NCBI RefSeq assembly: GCF_000346465.2
Contig: NC_034014.1
Location: 28,064,076 to 28,128,075 of the forward strand
DNA length: 64,000 nucleotides
From: Prunus persica
Lineage: Eukaryota > Streptophyta > Magnoliopsida > Rosales > Rosaceae
Direction of reading: 5' to 3'
A program made the position numbers and the translations under genes. Numbering within the stretch: the stretch's first letter is position 1; every line of letters begins with the position of its first letter. Of this stretch, positions 10,385-20,875 are shown one piece after another. The notes beneath the pieces were generated by a model that searched no databases, was not told the origin of the DNA, and worked only from the letters and a program-made list of their open reading frames with translations.

Positions 10385-12229
10385 GGTGGAAACCTTGTCT
10401 TTAATATCTGCATTTTCATGGCATGAACAAAACTACATTTATAGTAGAGAACATAAAAGGAAATAAAAAAATCATCAAGCAAATATAGTATAAGATTTAG
10501 ACAGACGACAAAAAGAAAGAGAAGGAAAAGTTGATTGCTAGTACTTGAAAGACTTGGCATTGTCGATGCAATTGATGTAACTTCCACTGCCACTGCCACT
10601 GAAACGAGAAGAAATGTTGATAGCCGGTGTGAGAGAGATGGAAAGATATCTTCTTACCAACAGAATTCAAATTGACTATCCAAACAGCTTCATCTGAAAT
10701 ATATAGAACAAAAAAAACCAACATTTAAAAATATAAATATATATTTATAACCCTCAAGCCTCAAATGCGCAGTAAAATTTCGACACATACCTATTAAATA
10801 CCTAGCTAGTCTGACTGGTAAGTGACACTTTTGCACCCCGCAAAGGAAGCACAAAGAATAAGCCCTCAACAACATTGGCTACTCTCAGGATGTGACACCT
10901 GTCCATCCCCCTCAACCCTCTGCCTCATCATTTCCTTCCGAACCCTATATGTTGGGCCCACCACTCCTGTTTGCTTTCTTTATTCTTTTCAATGAATCCA
11001 AAGAGCATGGTGCACAAATTATTGAAGTTAATGTCATATCAATGGCAAATCCAGAAACTATTTACGTACGTTGAGTGATAACCAAGACGACCTGAGGTTG
11101 AACAGGTTTGCGGTGTAGGGGCCATCCCACCCGATTACGTTGTAAAGAGAGTGGAGAAACTAATGGACGTCTCGGGAGTATAAAAACTTGTGTGAGACGG
11201 AAGTAGTATTGTTTTGCTATTTTCAATCAATTACGCTATGTCAAGTGGAAAAATTATCACGCTTAACATAGCATGATTAGAAGGGGATGTAAAATAATGA
11301 TATTCCCGTTGCACACAAGTGTTTCTCCTCTGGAAGGAGAAATACTTCCCTAACTCTGTTGCATTGTCCTTTTCTTTTCATTTTTCTCATATTTAATAAG
11401 TGATATAAGGAGAGAGATAGGAAGAAAGGCAGCAATGAAACATGCATAGTGAAGTTTCCTCCACAATGAGTTCACTGGGCTCGAGATGGAGGGCCACATC
11501 ACCGGGGCTGGGTCCATCCCTTTCCCTCCTTATTGATCCAAGCGATGAGGTACATTTCTATGAACTTTCCCTTCTTTTATACATAAACGTTAATTGAATA
11601 TGGAAGGTGGTTTATGTTAAACAATCACTAATTTTAAGAATTTAAGGTGTTATAATCGGTCGATAATACAATCATTAATCTCACAAATTTAAGTTGTGAG
11701 ATAATAGACCAATTAACGGAACAAACTGGACGCTTTGCTGGGGTTCTCAATTGCAGATACTTTGTCTGCAAAGTTGAACAATTAATTTAAGATTAACGAT
11801 CTTGAGATTAACCAAAACTAATTAATTTGCTTTAATTCGTGTTGCAGCTAAAAAGTATTTGCCACTGAAGTTGGAAGTACACTTTTGTTTTATGCTACTC
11901 AAATAAAAAACTTGGGTCGGGGATGCTTTTCCACTTTTATGCTACTCATGAATGAATCCTCCAAGATTTTGATGTTCAATGTGTCCCTCTCTGCCTAACT
12001 CTTTCATCATTTTCCATAGGAAATTGTCCTTATGTTCGAAGATTTTATTCGGCTTTATACAAATACATGTTCCATTTTTTATTTCACCCTTCTTTTGGCA
12101 CATTTGTCTTGAGGTTGTAATAAAGTTACGTGGGATTTTTATTTTTATTTTTTTCGAGTACAAGTGATTGGAAGAGTGGAGTTTACCCAATATTCATTAG
12201 ATTTTTAGGGGTTTCGAATCTCTGTCTAC
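10385..12229. other. intergenic: kinase upstream region
   Basis: Contains the kinase leader and promoter (frames up to about 10720 have no recognisable product) and then about 1.3 kb of unclassified sequence. No gene, RNA or well-bounded repeat recognised. Confidence 0.4.
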
Positions 12230-12239
12230 ATTTGTGGGG

Positions 12240-12595
12240 ATAAACTTTGTTCAAGTTTGGTATCCTATTCAAATAGGGAACTCAAAAATTTTGATTTTTC
12301 TTAAAAACAAGGAGTTCTTAAATTTATTTCTAAGATTCAAAAACTTGTTTGGTATGCAACTTGCAAACTGTTTTCAAATCTTAAAAATTTGAGAACTTGT
12401 GGGTTGTTAGAAAAAAAACTAAAAAAACAGTTATTTTTTGTTTTTAATAATTAGGATTTTTTTTAGTTGTTATTGAGTTTGAGCTTTTAAAAATCAGGGT
12501 GCCAAACAAGTTTTTTTTGTTTCAAACTCAAATTCTGTTTTTGAGTTTAAAAAGTTGAATTCAAGTTGAATACCCAACAGCCCTTAATGACTCAT
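12240..12595. repeat. foldback MITE-like segment
   Basis: The left side starts TTCAAGTTTGGTATCCTATT; the right side ends AAGTTGAATACCCAACAGCC, whose complement GGCTGTTGGGTATTCAACTT pairs loosely with the left. Runs of complementary AAATTT and CAAACTC motifs lie between. This matches degenerate foldback elements common in plant intergenic DNA. Boundaries and target duplication are not clear. Confidence 0.35.
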
Positions 12596-12755
12596 TAAAA
12601 CGGACCATTTCAAACATTTCCCCTATAAGCAAGGGGTTCAGAGGTAAAATAGGGATAAAAAAGATTATTGGTATTGAAAGAAAATTGTTGGGGGTTGAAA
12701 TAGTTGTCAAAACTCCTCTTCATCAATCTTCTCCATTCACTCATTCCATTTTCTC

Positions 12756-13860
12756 ATGGAAAACTCAGAAACAACCACAACAATTTCTTCAGCGCCAAAC
12801 CCAGTTAGGCAGAAGGTGCGCACGTACGCGGCGTGGGCCGTCATACCAGATCACGTCTCGAACAGGATCAAGAAGGTGATGGAAGGCCTCCGCGACGAAT
12901 TCGGTGGGCCCGAGATCACGCCCCACATCCCCGTTCTGGGGTCCATCCGCACCAGGGAAGATGACGTCATCAGAAACTTCAAAGAGGCCTGTGGGAAAAG
13001 CTCTTGCTTCCCATGTACAGTTGTGGACGTGCTCCCCGGTCCATTCTATTACCAAAATGTTTACCTCTTCATTCATCCGGATCAGGTAATTTTTTTTTTA
13101 AATAAATAATTTTCGTGCAAATTGAATTTACATGTTTAATTTTAAATTTTAAAAAAATTATGCGAACATATTTAGTTATTTTCTGTTTAATTTCTCAGGT
13201 AACTTATCCAATAAGAAATTTCACTGACCATTTCGACCAATTGGGTAAGTAAGAGATCAATATATTAATACACTCGTATTATATATACTTGTTGACTCTG
13301 AGTTTTTCTTCAGAATCTAGGGGGTTTTTTTTTTTTTTCTATTGATAGATATTGATCTACTAAAGTTAAAGAGTATTTATCCATGCACATTTAGTCCTAG
13401 GTTCGATTCCCCTTTCCTTAATATCGCTTGTATTTAAAAAAATGTTATTACTCAATACTAACCGTAAATTGTAAACTAATTGAATTTGATAAGTATATGC
13501 CATGAACAAACAACCGAAGGATTTTGTTTAGATTACCCATTTCATAGAATCAAATTCTTGTAATGGGTTTGGTGAGCACTAATTTAGACGACATCAATGG
13601 AGATTAATTATTAATAATAACCATGATTATTGTATGGATTAATTGAATTTTGAAGTGCAGCCAGTATGCCCCACTTTAGCCTCCTGTATGGGGAGTTGAT
13701 AGATGAAGAGAAGGAAAAAGCAAAAGAGAGAGCGATGGTTCTGGATGACGGCTTGGTTGGCCTCACTTTCACCATAACTCGTTTTGCATTGTACAAATGT
13801 AACAAGGACAGAACTCAACAATCTTGGGAGAAGATTGCTGAACACTCCCTCCCACGCTAA
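12756..13860 (+). CDS. cyclic phosphodiesterase-like protein (2H family)
   Basis: Three exons (12756-13085, 13199-13244, 13661-13860) encode 191 residues, similar in length to the 181-residue Arabidopsis ADP-ribose 1'',2''-cyclic phosphate phosphodiesterase. Conserved landmarks are AAWAVIPDH, VMEGLRDEFGGPEITPH, then PHFSLLYGEL, LDDGLVGLTFTITRFALYKC and a QSWEKIAE end. The family uses two H-x-T/S motifs to open cyclic phosphates left by tRNA splicing. Here the second is normal (H130-F-S132) but the first reads H57-I-P59, so the hydroxyl residue is lost. The histidine remains. Activity may be reduced or changed. A broken second copy of exon 3 lies 1.9 kb downstream. Frames and splice sites are otherwise intact. 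Confidence 0.85.
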
Positions 13861-14082
13861 TTACTTGTTCGCTTCAAATGTGATTTGTTTTTACCAACAT
13901 CAAATATTTTTCCCAAGTTTCAAATATATATGATAAGTCACCAAGTTAATGAAATTACATTCAACGAGAATTTAGTTTCTAAATTCACAAATTAACCATA
14001 AACCCTAGACAACAAGAAATCATAACAAAACGTGGATTTAGTTTCTAATTAAATTCATGAAGCAGCAGCAGCAGCAGCTAGC

Positions 14083-14514
14083 CTAGTGGTAGAAGAACCA
14101 TTCTCCATTGCGCCAATCCATGTGATGCCTCAGCATTCTCTCAGGGTAACCAATATGATGTCCAGTCTCAAAGTAGACGCCAAAGTAGCACCCGACCTTC
14201 CCAGTAATGATTCCAGACCACCAGCCGTCGTTGTCAAATGCATCAACCCTGTCCCCGTCAGCGAACCCGGCTTTCGTTTTCTTGGGCGGAGGCAGAGGAG
14301 GCAGAGGCCGTATCTCATCCCCCTCGACCACCTCTTCCAGAGGTATGGAGTGGTCGTCCTCGCATACGAGGCGGTTGTACTTCACTTTGTACTTGTTGTC
14401 CCCCATGTTTTGCAGTATGGTTGCTCCATAGTAGGAGCCCTGAAACCCGTCTTCTCTGCTGCACACTTCGACCCTCTTGCCTTGTGTAAAAGCCTTTGCT
14501 CTAGGGAAACCCAT
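14083..14514 (-). CDS. Agenet (Tudor-like) domain protein, copy 1
   Basis: A single-exon gene of 143 residues with two Agenet repeats. The first is about 8-70 (GKRVEVCSREDGFQGSYYGA, then a DNKYKVKYNRLV strand and LEEVVEGDEIRPLPP). The second is about 86-140 (GDRVDAFDNDGWWSGIITGK, then FGVYFETGHHIGYPERMLR). Agenet domains belong to the Royal (Tudor) family and in plants bind methylated histones or partner proteins; the ligand here is unknown. A TATA-like sequence lies about 80 bases upstream. It is convergent with the phosphodiesterase gene and paralogous to the gene at 16119-16637, which has the same layout. Small size means it lacks the DUF724 or other tail of larger Agenet proteins. Confidence 0.87.
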   Translation of the reverse strand: MGFPRAKAFTQGKRVEVCSREDGFQGSYYGATILQNMGDNKYKVKYNRLVCEDDHSIPLEEVVEGDEIRPLPPLPPPKKTKAGFADGDRVDAFDNDGWWSGIITGKVGCYFGVYFETGHHIGYPERMLRHHMDWRNGEWFFYH

Positions 14515-14589
14515 TTTGGAGAATGAACGAGAATGAGATGAGAGTTGCTCTTGTGAAATGGTACGAGGAGAGTGTGTGTGAGGGTCGCA

Positions 14590-14597
14590 ATATATAG
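14590..14597 (-). promoter_or_regulatory. TATA-like box of Agenet copy 1
   Basis: CTATATATTG on the minus strand, about 80 bases before the ATG, a plausible distance for a plant TATA box with a short leader. Confidence 0.45.
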
Positions 14598-14802
14598 AGG
14601 TTGGGTTGGATTTCCTAATAGGTTTGGGATTTAGGCTTTCCTATTCTGTTTAGGATTTCGGGTTTCCTATTTATTTATCCCAATTGTAAATATTAAGCCC
14701 ACCCTAGTATATATTTATTTCGGCCCAACTCTTCTTATGTTATTAACACCTACCTAATCAAACCTATTTAACTTCGGACTTCCTTCTTATAGCACAATGC
14801 TG

Positions 14803-14807
<5 letters not shown>

Positions 14808-14867
<60 letters not shown>
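14808..14867. repeat. (CT)n microsatellite, about 30 units
   Basis: A 60-base uninterrupted CT run about 290 bases upstream of Agenet copy 1. It would be expected to be length-polymorphic. Confidence 0.95.
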
Positions 14868-14869
<2 letters not shown>

Positions 14870-14879
14870 ATTTAGTTAA

Positions 14880-15449
14880 TTTGGGGTTGTTTGATAACCA
14901 TTTCATTTTCACTTTTTTTGATAATTGAAAACATATGTTTGGTAACATATTTCATTTTCAGCTTTAAAAAAAGTGAATTCAGTTTTCAAAATCACCCTAA
15001 TGTTTTAAAACAACTTGAAAGTGTTTTCAATTTTTCAGGTTTTTTTTTTCTCTCTCTTTTCATTCATTAATTTTATATAACCACACATGAAATGCACTCC
15101 AGTTACGAAAATTAGGTATATGGGACTCTTGACTTGGACCTGATCAATTTTTACGTTTAGTCACAGACCCAGTCCAAACATATCGGCACCTCCAAATTCA
15201 AAATTCACCCAAAAATATTACGAAATCTTTGTAACATGCATTTTTATTTTATAATCTCAAATTCACAATTTGACACAAAAAGAAAAAATTCCATTTCCAA
15301 GTTCCACATAAAATTGAAAACCAAACAGTTACTAAACAAATTTTGTTCACTTTTCACTTGTTTTGAAAAATAAAATTAGTTACCGAACAAGTTTAAATTT
15401 TTAGTTTTTTTAAAAATAAAAAATGAAATGGTTATCTAATGGGTCCTTG
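14880..15449. repeat. foldback MITE-like element
   Basis: The left end GGGTTGTTTGATAACCATTT is mirrored by the right end AAATGGTTATCTAATGGGTC, with inner complementary AATGAAATG and AAAACTGAATTC-type stretches, giving imperfect inverted repeats of about 25-30 bases around an AT-rich centre. Such ends are typical of hAT-like foldback elements in plants. No clean target duplication was seen. Confidence 0.5.
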
Positions 15450-15788
15450 GTGTCAACCCTTTAATTTGTGTGAATTGGATTTTTGGTCTCATGTTAGGAT
15501 TCTCTAATATATAATTCATCAATTGAGTGCTCAGACATTACTACTACTGAAAACCAAAGCTATTTCTCGCAAATGGAAAAAAATGGTAAAATATTTAAAA
15601 TACCAAAAAATATCTTCAATTAAATAAAATATTAAGAAATAATTTTTTTTCATAAATTGAGGGTAATGTATTCAATTAATAATATTTTTATATTAAAAAA
15701 AACAAAATAAAATAAGAACATGACTACACTACACTCATTATCTCTTCCTTAATTTTAAATTAAATTATTATTAACCCATGAATTGGGT
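15450..15788. other. AT-rich spacer
   Basis: Very AT-rich sequence between the foldback element and the phosphodiesterase fragment. Nothing recognised in it. Confidence 0.5.
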
Positions 15789-15951
15789 GCAGTTCAAATT
15801 GCGGAGAAGGAAAAAAGAAAAGAAAAGGTGATGGTTCTTGATGACAGCGTTGTTGGCCTCACTTTCACCATAAAATCGGTTTGCATTGTACAAATGTTAC
15901 GGTGACAGAAGTCAACAATCTTGGGAGATGATTGCTGAACGAACACTCCCA
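15789..15951 (+). pseudogene. exon-3 fragment of cyclic phosphodiesterase gene
   Basis: This matches the third exon of the gene at 12756-13860, from its GCAG acceptor through GAGAAGGAAAAA, TGGTTCTTGATGAC, GTTGGCCTCACTTTCACCAT and CAACAATCTTGGGAGA to GATTGCTGAAC. It lacks the bases for the second catalytic motif (PHFSLLYGEL), has frameshifts near the FALYKC part, and has no exon 1 or 2 upstream. It sits beside the second Agenet gene exactly as the intact copy sits beside the first, so both were copied as one segment. Confidence 0.85.
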
Positions 15952-16118
15952 AGTTTTAAGATTTTATTTTATTTTATTTTAGTTTCTAAATTCATAGACA
16001 CAAACAACGTGAATTTATTAGTTTCTAAATTCATATATAAACCATTGCGCCAATCACAACACAAATTACCAAGAAATCCAACAAAAAAAACCACCAAAAA
16101 CGTTTACACATGAAGTAA

Positions 16119-16637
16119 TTAAACAAGTCGAGCTTTAACAGATGTCGATGATGATCCTCCCATCACAATGCGCAGTCTCTTCTTGCAAGACAGCGGCTTT
16201 CCCTCGCAAGAGAAGACCCGTCCATCGCGAGAAACCCATCCGTTGCGGCGGCTCTCCAGATGAAGCCTGATATGCTTCTTAGGGTAAGCTATATGCTCAA
16301 AAGTGCTTGGAAAGTAGACAAACCAGTCGTCTCCACTCTTCCTAGTAATGATACCAGCCCACCAACCGTCGTTGGCGAACGCATCAACCTTCTCGCCGGG
16401 AAAAAAGTCAGGCCAAACTTTAGGGCACACAGGCCGGACCTCGTCCACCTCCGCGAGCTCTTCCAGAGCGGTGGACATGTCATTCTCCTCCACCAGGTTC
16501 CTGTACTTCACCTTATACTTGTCCCCCAAGTTTTCAATTACAATTCCTTCATAATACGAACCGTGAAACCCGTCTTGCTTGCTGCACACTTCTACCTCAT
16601 CGCCTACTTGAAAAACTTTTCTCGTGGTGAAAGCCAT
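16119..16637 (-). CDS. Agenet (Tudor-like) domain protein, copy 2
   Basis: A single-exon gene of 172 residues, paralogous to copy 1 at 14083-14514. The first Agenet repeat is about 10-70 (GDEVEVCSKQDGFHGSYYEG, KYKVKYRNLV, LEELAEVDEVRPVCP). The second is about 78-132 (GEKVDAFANDGWWAGIITRK, WFVYFPSTFEHIAYPKKHIR). The C-terminus is about 30 residues longer and basic (KPLSCKKRLRIVMGG). Role is presumed to be recognition of methylated chromatin marks or a partner protein, as for the domain family. A TATAAATA sequence about 65 bases upstream and the same convergent arrangement with a phosphodiesterase exon support origin by tandem duplication. Confidence 0.87.
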   Translation of the reverse strand: MAFTTRKVFQVGDEVEVCSKQDGFHGSYYEGIVIENLGDKYKVKYRNLVEENDMSTALEELAEVDEVRPVCPKVWPDFFPGEKVDAFANDGWWAGIITRKSGDDWFVYFPSTFEHIAYPKKHIRLHLESRRNGWVSRDGRVFSCEGKPLSCKKRLRIVMGGSSSTSVKARLV

Positions 16638-16701
16638 TGCAGAGATTGATCAATGGAAGTGAACTGAGAAGCAATTGGGATGGTATGTGGGTGCACCCAA
16701 A

Positions 16702-16709
16702 TATTTATA
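16702..16709 (-). promoter_or_regulatory. TATA box of Agenet copy 2
   Basis: TATAAATA on the minus strand about 65 bases before the ATG, a good match in sequence and spacing. Confidence 0.6.
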
Positions 16710-16779
16710 GGGGTTGTGGTGTCCTGTTGATTTTAGGTTTCCTATTGTGTTAAGGATTGGAATATTTTATCTTTTCATA

Positions 16780-17357
16780 CATATTAATAAACGGCTTTGC
16801 TAGAAAGTCCAAATATTCTAAACTATTCTCTTTTTATTTTGCGCGAGCCTCCTTTTTTGCAAAGAAATCCCTCCTTTCCCTTGTAACTACTTTTCTTAAA
16901 TAGGTTTTCCTACATTGCTTTCATTCAATCCCTTGTAATTACTTTTCATAAATATCTTAAATAGGTTTTCCTATCTTAAATATCTTAAATAGGTTTCCCT
17001 ATTGCTGCCAATTGACATATGTATTAAATATGATATATGTATTAATTTTTCTTTTTACATTTTTTATAAATTATTTTTTCACATGTATCAAATATCAAAT
17101 CGTAACTTGCACTTGCAATGTATCAAGAATTCCTATTCCCTTTAAGAATTTTTTTTATTTTATGTTTTTCACAAATTATTTTTCACAATTTGATACATTT
17201 CTGCCAATGACAATAATGTACATTAAGGTTTTCTTTTTGTGTTCACAAATTATTTATTTTTACACATACGTTAAATTGTGATTTACAAAAAAAATAAATA
17301 TCTCAATCCAGAGAATGAATGGAGGAGTATCTCCCCTCCCATAGAAGGAGGGGAAGG
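16780..17357. other. AT-rich intergenic stretch
   Basis: Contains a short repeated ATCTTAAATAGGTTTTCCTA-type sequence (about 16890-17000) and otherwise unclassified AT-rich DNA. No gene recognised. Confidence 0.4.
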
Positions 17358-17930
17358 TAAGGATGGCAAAAATCCGTATGAGAGCGAGTTCCTGTCAGAT
17401 CCCCGATTCTAATAGGAGGAGATTTTAGAAACAAATGAATATCGAATACAAGGATCCCGAAACTTAAAAAATCCCCTACGAATATGGATAAGGGATAATA
17501 TTGATGTCCCCACTCCTGAACCCGAAAATATATATATTTACATTTAAATAAATACATATATAATTATAATATTTATGTTTAATCCTAAGTTAACTTCCCG
17601 CTCCTAATTTTTCTTAATTTTCTTTAGAATTTCATATTGATGTGATTTTAAATAGTTAAGTTGAACTTTGTAATTAATTTGAATGTGTTGAATAATAATT
17701 TAATATAAAATTTAATGTTAAAATGTATGATAAATATTTTTTATGCAAACAAATTCAGGAATTCGGGGCGGGTATGGGGAATAGTCCCCCAAAGGAAACG
17801 GAGATGGGGATTCCCAAAATCTATTAAATAGGGATGGATTCGAGGACAGGAGCAGGAATGGAGAGCAGAAACGGAGATGATATTGTCATATCCGGCCCCT
17901 ACCCAACCCGTTGCCATCCCTAGGGGAGGG
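17350..17930. mobile_element. hAT-type MITE with 8-bp target duplication
   Basis: The element spans 17358-17922 (565 bases). Its left end is TAAGGATGGCAAAAATCCG and its right end, read in reverse complement, is TAGGGATGGCAACGGG, giving a terminal inverted repeat of about 12-16 bases. It is flanked by GGGGAAGG (17350-17357) and GGGGAGGG (17923-17930), matching 7 of 8 and fitting hAT target duplications. Inner parts near both ends are rich in GGGGATTCCC-like palindromes. No transposase is present, so it is non-autonomous. Confidence 0.8.
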
Positions 17931-18110
17931 TATACTTGAATCACAAATGAAGAGATCAAAGAAAACGTTGATGATTTATACCATAAAATTCTCACTGCTT
18001 AGCTCAATTAAAATATAAATAGTTACAGCATCAGTCACATACCGACAGAAAAATTCACCACCAAAACAAAAATATAGAGGCCGAAAAAAAGAGAGAAGAG
18101 GATAACAAAG

Positions 18111-18914
18111 TCATTTGCTGAAAGCATTTGTTTTTGGCTTCTTCACAATCAACACAGGACACTTCACATTCTGTGCACAGTGGTTGCTCACACTCCCGAG
18201 GAATGCCCTGCAAATACCACAAGTTTTTTTTAATAGTACATTATCCTTTTTTTTTTATAAATTTTTTCCTGCCTATTTTGTTCTGTAATAAAATGGGACC
18301 CACCTTTTGATGAGACCATAGCCATGGCTTCCCATGACCAACACGTCAGCACCAAGCTGCTCTGCCATCTGGCAAATCACATCCCTCGGATCACCGTTCT
18401 CTACTCGCGTCTCCACCTTAACCTGGCCCAGAGGGGTACAATCGCCAAATCAAAATTCCAAAATATAAATGACCATTTTATCCTTCAGAATCAGAAATCA
18501 AAATTGTGTGAGAGACACTCACATCCTGCTGAAGGTCTTTGCACATCTTCTTGGCCTTCTCGATCACGCAGGCCGCCACCTCAGCGCCGTACTTCTCCAT
18601 CGCCGCCAAAATATCCGAGGAAAACAAATACCCTGGATCACAAACAAAATTACCCAAAAACACCACTGAATCTCTTCCTATTCCCAAAATAACCTCAAAA
18701 ATTGCGACAAAATACCTGATGGATCCTCTCTCCTACCTGTGCCATCTAGAGCCGTGTACACAGCTCTCGGGGGCTTGGCGTAGAGTAGGATAAGGGTATC
18801 TTTGGAATTCTGAGAAACAACGTTCTTGAGGCACCAAGAGAGAGCATGCATGCTCTCCTCTCCTTCATCGACGGCCACGAGGATCCTCCGCTCGCTTTCT
18901 GCCACGTCAGCCAT
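18111..18914 (-). CDS. universal stress protein A-like protein
   Basis: Four exons (18914-18737, 18632-18523, 18422-18304, 18207-18111) encode about 167 residues forming one complete USP domain. The start is MADVAESERRILVAVDEGEE; the conserved core is HALSWCLKNVV, LILLYAKPP and GADVLVMGSHG. The nucleotide-binding signature G-x2-G-x9-G-S is intact (G127-S-H-G130 to G140-S141), so ATP binding is expected. Plant USPs respond to drought, hypoxia and other stress; the exact role of this one cannot be read from sequence. An in-frame ATG-less extension upstream of MADVAE exists but MADVAE is the family's usual start. A second GT donor 21 bases into intron 1 would add seven residues in frame. Confidence 0.92.
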
Positions 18915-19010
18915 TAGTAAGTGATCGGACGGTTGAAAACCAGTTTGTTTGTGTGTCTTTGGAAGTGGTTTTTTGGAGAGAGAGTTGAAAGACAAAGGAG
19001 TTGAAGTGGG

Positions 19011-19018
19011 TATTTATA
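19011..19018 (-). promoter_or_regulatory. TATA box of the universal stress protein gene
   Basis: TATAAATA on the minus strand about 97 bases upstream of the ATG. Confidence 0.55.
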
Positions 19019-19209
19019 GTAAAATGGTGGGTGGGAAAATGGAAATGAAACTGGATGGTTTCATTATGCAATGTTTCCTGTTGGCGGTTTGTGGGTTTGG
19101 GATCTTTGGGTTAGTGGTTTTGAAGACTGTGGGCCTGTTTTCTTTGTCTTCTTTGAAGACTATCCGACTTCTTGAGATAAGATAAGCTTCCATTCCAGCT
19201 ATCAATATT

Positions 19210-20700
19210 ATATCCGCTTAACTTGACACTAAGGTCAAATTTTTTATCCAAACCAGTCCGCTTTTTTAATTTTATTTTAAAAAAAATACCAAAGAAACTG
19301 CCCAACATCATTAAAGATTCTGTGCTTGATTTTAAAATTTGTATACTTTTTTCAATGACAGAAGTTACATTTAACAAATTAATAAAACCCAATGATTATA
19401 TCATAAGCCTAAGATGAGTTGTAAATTCATACACATGAGTGTAGCAATTTTTGAATTTACTAGTTTCTATGTGTTCGAAATTACGCTGTCACGTGATTTC
19501 ATACGATTTTATGTGTTCGTATTCTTTTTTCCTCAATATCGCTTCTTTAAAATTAAAATTTGTGCTAAAGATATTGTATTCCATTAGTGAATCCCCAGTT
19601 GTCAATTACAGCAGGAAGCTAGAAGTCTGCATCTGTCTCTTCAATGATGGGATGAGTAAATATGTTGATTGTAGAATATTGTACCCAATGGATGTAAAAA
19701 GAAGAGGGCAGAGAGATTATGTGCAGTATGAAAGTTGAGGTGTGCACACAAGAAAAGACCAAGTTAAAGGTGAAGAATGTTCAAAGTCTAGAACAAGAAA
19801 GGAATGTTAACTAAAATCAGAAGAAGAAAAAAATGACAAAGTCTTGTTAATGGGAAATCGCATAATCTGCATTGCAAGGTGCCTCTAAAGACGATATGGA
19901 ATCATGGAACCCTAATTAGGTGTATGTTAGGCAGAGGCTCCACATTTCCACTGATTCCCTAAACCCTAATTAAAAAAACAACAAAATGGCATCTACTTTT
20001 TAATGTATATATGCTGCTTACATTATAATAACGGTTTAACAAACTAAAATTATACTCAAGAAAAAAAAAGAAAAAAAAGAAGAGTATGGCCTAAACTTGT
20101 AATTTACAAATATTTCTCCTTCTTTTCTTATCAAACGCTTCGCGTCGCTTCATATCAAATATATGTCTCTTGTAAGAACCGTCTTATATTTTAACATTGC
20201 AAAAGAACCATTTTTCATGACTCTAAATGAAGATCGGTTCTTTTGTGCGCGTGCTGTATACACCATCACACTCACTAATGTGGAATGGCGAATGAGGTTG
20301 AGTAGTACCAAAATATAGAGGTTTTAATCTTGTTATCCGAATTTCTCCTAAATACGTTTCAAGTGAGAAATAGAGTAAGCTTTGAAAGTTCATCTAGCTC
20401 ATAAAATATACCGTGAATTATCCTTCTATAAAAAATATAAAAAATGAAAAAAAGCTACAAATGCAACCCAATCAGTGAAGCTCAGTATCATAGATATTGC
20501 TAAATTGAAAAGTAGTTGCCAAATTTTCTTTTTCTAGCCTCCAAGTTTCCAAAAAGGATAAAATTGCCATAAAACAGAAAAACAATCCCCACCGACCAAC
20601 ATATCTAAAATTGAAAATTAAAATAAATACAAAATCAGATCCCAGCTGTTCGTAATTTTAAATCTGATGGTGCAAAATTGCCGATTGCGTCAGAACCTCA
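19210..20700. other. intergenic between USP and SAR1 (divergent promoters)
   Basis: Lies between two divergently transcribed genes, so it should hold both promoters. A small imperfect hairpin-like AAGAACCG / CGGTTCTT pair occurs near 20173-20245. No gene or bounded repeat recognised. Confidence 0.4.
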
Positions 20701-20875
20701 TCCTCAGCCGTTCGATTGGTCCTTTCATAAAAACGCAGTAAGACTTCCACATAAATACTACATCAGATTAAAGAAGAGAACATATATAGATTGCTACAAC
20801 GTCACAGAGATAGATTTCTCTGTCTCTCTGATTTTGGGGTGGCTTTCGATCTGACAATTTTTGGGGTGAAATACA

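Noticed and set aside
12789..13076. Minus-strand 95-codon frame opposite the phosphodiesterase
   Set aside because: It is the antisense shadow of a conserved exon with proper splice sites.
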